From [Clostridium] scindens (lineage in GTDB: Bacteria > Bacillota > Clostridia > Lachnospirales > Lachnospiraceae), in contig NZ_CP080442.1 of NCBI RefSeq assembly GCF_019597925.1, positions 2,708,001 through 2,772,000 on the forward strand: a stretch of DNA of 64,000 bases. Reading direction: 5' to 3'. Every line of letters starts with the position of its first letter. Positions within the stretch are counted from its first letter, which is position 1. The translations under genes and the position numbers were made by a program. Shown here one piece after another: positions 63,198 through 64,000 of this stretch. Below the pieces are notes generated by a model. That model was not told the DNA's origin, searched no databases, and worked only from the letters and a program-made list of their open reading frames with translations.

Positions 63198-64000
63198 TTA
63201 CTTTACCACCCATCTGTCTTTTGCGATTCTAAGCGACCTTCCAGGGACATACCCCTTCTTAATACAGCACTGATAAGGGATAATCTGTGCGAACAAAGAA
63301 AGCCCGATACAATTATACGCCCCGATATTCCAGAAAGGATAAGGAAAATCATGCCGAGCCCCTGACTTTTCCTTTCCAATATAAATGCTGCTTCTGGCTG
63401 CTTCCGCAATCTCGCTCCATATCTTTCCGGAACGCTGATCCGGCAGCACGTCAAAGTATACTGGCACTATAATATTGGATGCCAACTCGCTGTTATAGAT
63501 GGAGCGGATAGGACCATGATAGAAACTATCCAGCACGCACACCCCTCCGCTGATAAACGCGATTTCTTCCAGCCACAGGGAAGCAGCCTTTGCGGTTCCC
63601 ATCCCATATAGCCTGGACAGGAAGATACAGCTGTGGGCTTCCTTCAGTATCTGAATTTCTCCCGCCTGTTCCAAAATATCACCTTTATGCTCCTCCATCC
63701 ATTCCAGCATGGCCAACACCTTATGACAGGCTTCTCCTTCCACCCATGCCGGATCCATCATGCTTACGCAGGCAAGGCCGCATAACGCCATGGACGAGTA
63801 TGCCTTCAGGCAGATGCACGCGTCATAGGAGGCTATGTCATGAAGCGTCACCGTAGAGTTCTTTGCCAGCATGCTCTCCTGATTCATCGTAATCCCCACC
63901 AGCATGCAGTTTCTATCCCGCAGCAGGCAGGAAAGGTCATATACTTCCCTGCTTTCCCCTGACCTTGACATCACCACATAAACGGCGCGTGCATCCAGAA
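63198..64000 (-). CDS. SIS-domain sugar isomerase/deaminase (5' end outside window)
   Basis: At least 267 residues, with no start in the window. The visible N-terminal part reads DARAVYVVMSRSGESREVYD, the SRSGES phosphosugar-binding motif of the SIS domain, as in GlmS- and AgaS-type proteins. A second SIS half (about 130-230) contains FISGGVCVLDSFYHGPIRSI and a late VLPDQRSG-type segment. It is directly followed by the ROK kinase and then GntR, a sugar-phosphate catabolic locus. Confidence 0.82.
   Translation of the reverse strand, partial: LDARAVYVVMSRSGESREVYDLSCLLRDRNCMLVGITMNQESMLAKNSTVTLHDIASYDACICLKAYSSMALCGLACVSMMDPAWVEGEACHKVLAMLEWMEEHKGDILEQAGEIQILKEAHSCIFLSRLYGMGTAKAASLWLEEIAFISGGVCVLDSFYHGPIRSIYNSELASNIIVPVYFDVLPDQRSGKIWSEIAEAARSSIYIGKEKSGARHDFPYPFWNIGAYNCIGLSLFAQIIPYQCCIKKGYVPGRSLRIAKDRWVVK

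Overview
The window looks like the chromosome of an anaerobic, low-to-mid GC Firmicute, most likely a gut Lachnospiraceae (Clostridium cluster XIVa; the Dorea / Clostridium scindens neighbourhood is a guess). Pointers are strong AGGAGG-type ribosome sites, HprK plus several PTS parts, a class III fructose-bisphosphatase, indolepyruvate:ferredoxin oxidoreductase, a DUF1846 protein, YoaK, an ISLre2-type insertion sequence, and intrinsic terminators after most transcription units. No rRNA, tRNA, CRISPR array, riboswitch, T-box or prophage was seen. Most of the window is core chromosome.

Layout. 1-2.7 kb: a zinc-ribbon/TPM-domain membrane pair and an AI-2E-type transporter. 2.7-9 kb: a proteostasis run on the minus strand, tig-clpP-clpX-lon-ysxC. 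9-11.3 kb: a lipoprotein, a DJ-1 protein, and a CYTH protein and XRE regulator on the plus strand. 11.3-18.7 kb: a tight minus-strand run secA-prfB-hom-apgM-like-lysC. It joins protein export, translation termination (with a programmed +1 frameshift in prfB) and the aspartate/threonine pathway. 18.8-20.7 kb: a complete ISLre2-family element with a 10-bp target duplication, lying just upstream of an intact secA promoter. 20.7-25.1 kb: iorA-iorB-paaK-hisA, amino-acid fermentation genes with a eukaryotic-type HisA attached. 25.3-30.3 kb: a low-complexity lipoprotein, fbp, dapB, dapA and a two-OB-fold SSB-like protein. 30.4-34.4 kb (plus strand): typA, a PAP2 phosphatase, a PsiE-like membrane protein and hpf. 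34.5-43.8 kb: yigZ, a class A PBP, and glcK-hprK-uvrC-ftsH. 43.9-47.2 kb: DUF1846 and pyrG. 47.3-53.5 kb: yoaK, glf, sbcC, sbcD. 53.6-58.4 kb: a sucrose module, lacI / PTS IIBCA - GH32 - HPr. 58.4-61.3 kb: a phospholipid cluster (TPR-like membrane protein, pgsA, PLD-like). 61.5-64 kb: a second sugar locus (GntR, ROK kinase, SIS protein) cut by the window end.

How it fits together. Carbon control recurs: HprK and glucokinase are adjacent, and the sucrose operon carries its own HPr-like gene. That HPr keeps His15 but has Lys where Ser46 should be, so it should serve in transport without being a target of HprK. The sucrose promoter is bracketed by perfect 12-bp inverted arms and followed by a LacI/cre-like palindrome. 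Lysine/threonine synthesis is split between hom-apgM-lysC and dapA/dapB, and the phosphoglycerate-mutase-like gene sits exactly where a homoserine kinase would be expected.

I found no obvious new defence or mobile system. The best leads are the Ser46-less HPr, the proposed homoserine kinase, the RNA structures inside the insertion sequence, the sucrose control region, and the small fused or unassigned membrane proteins.
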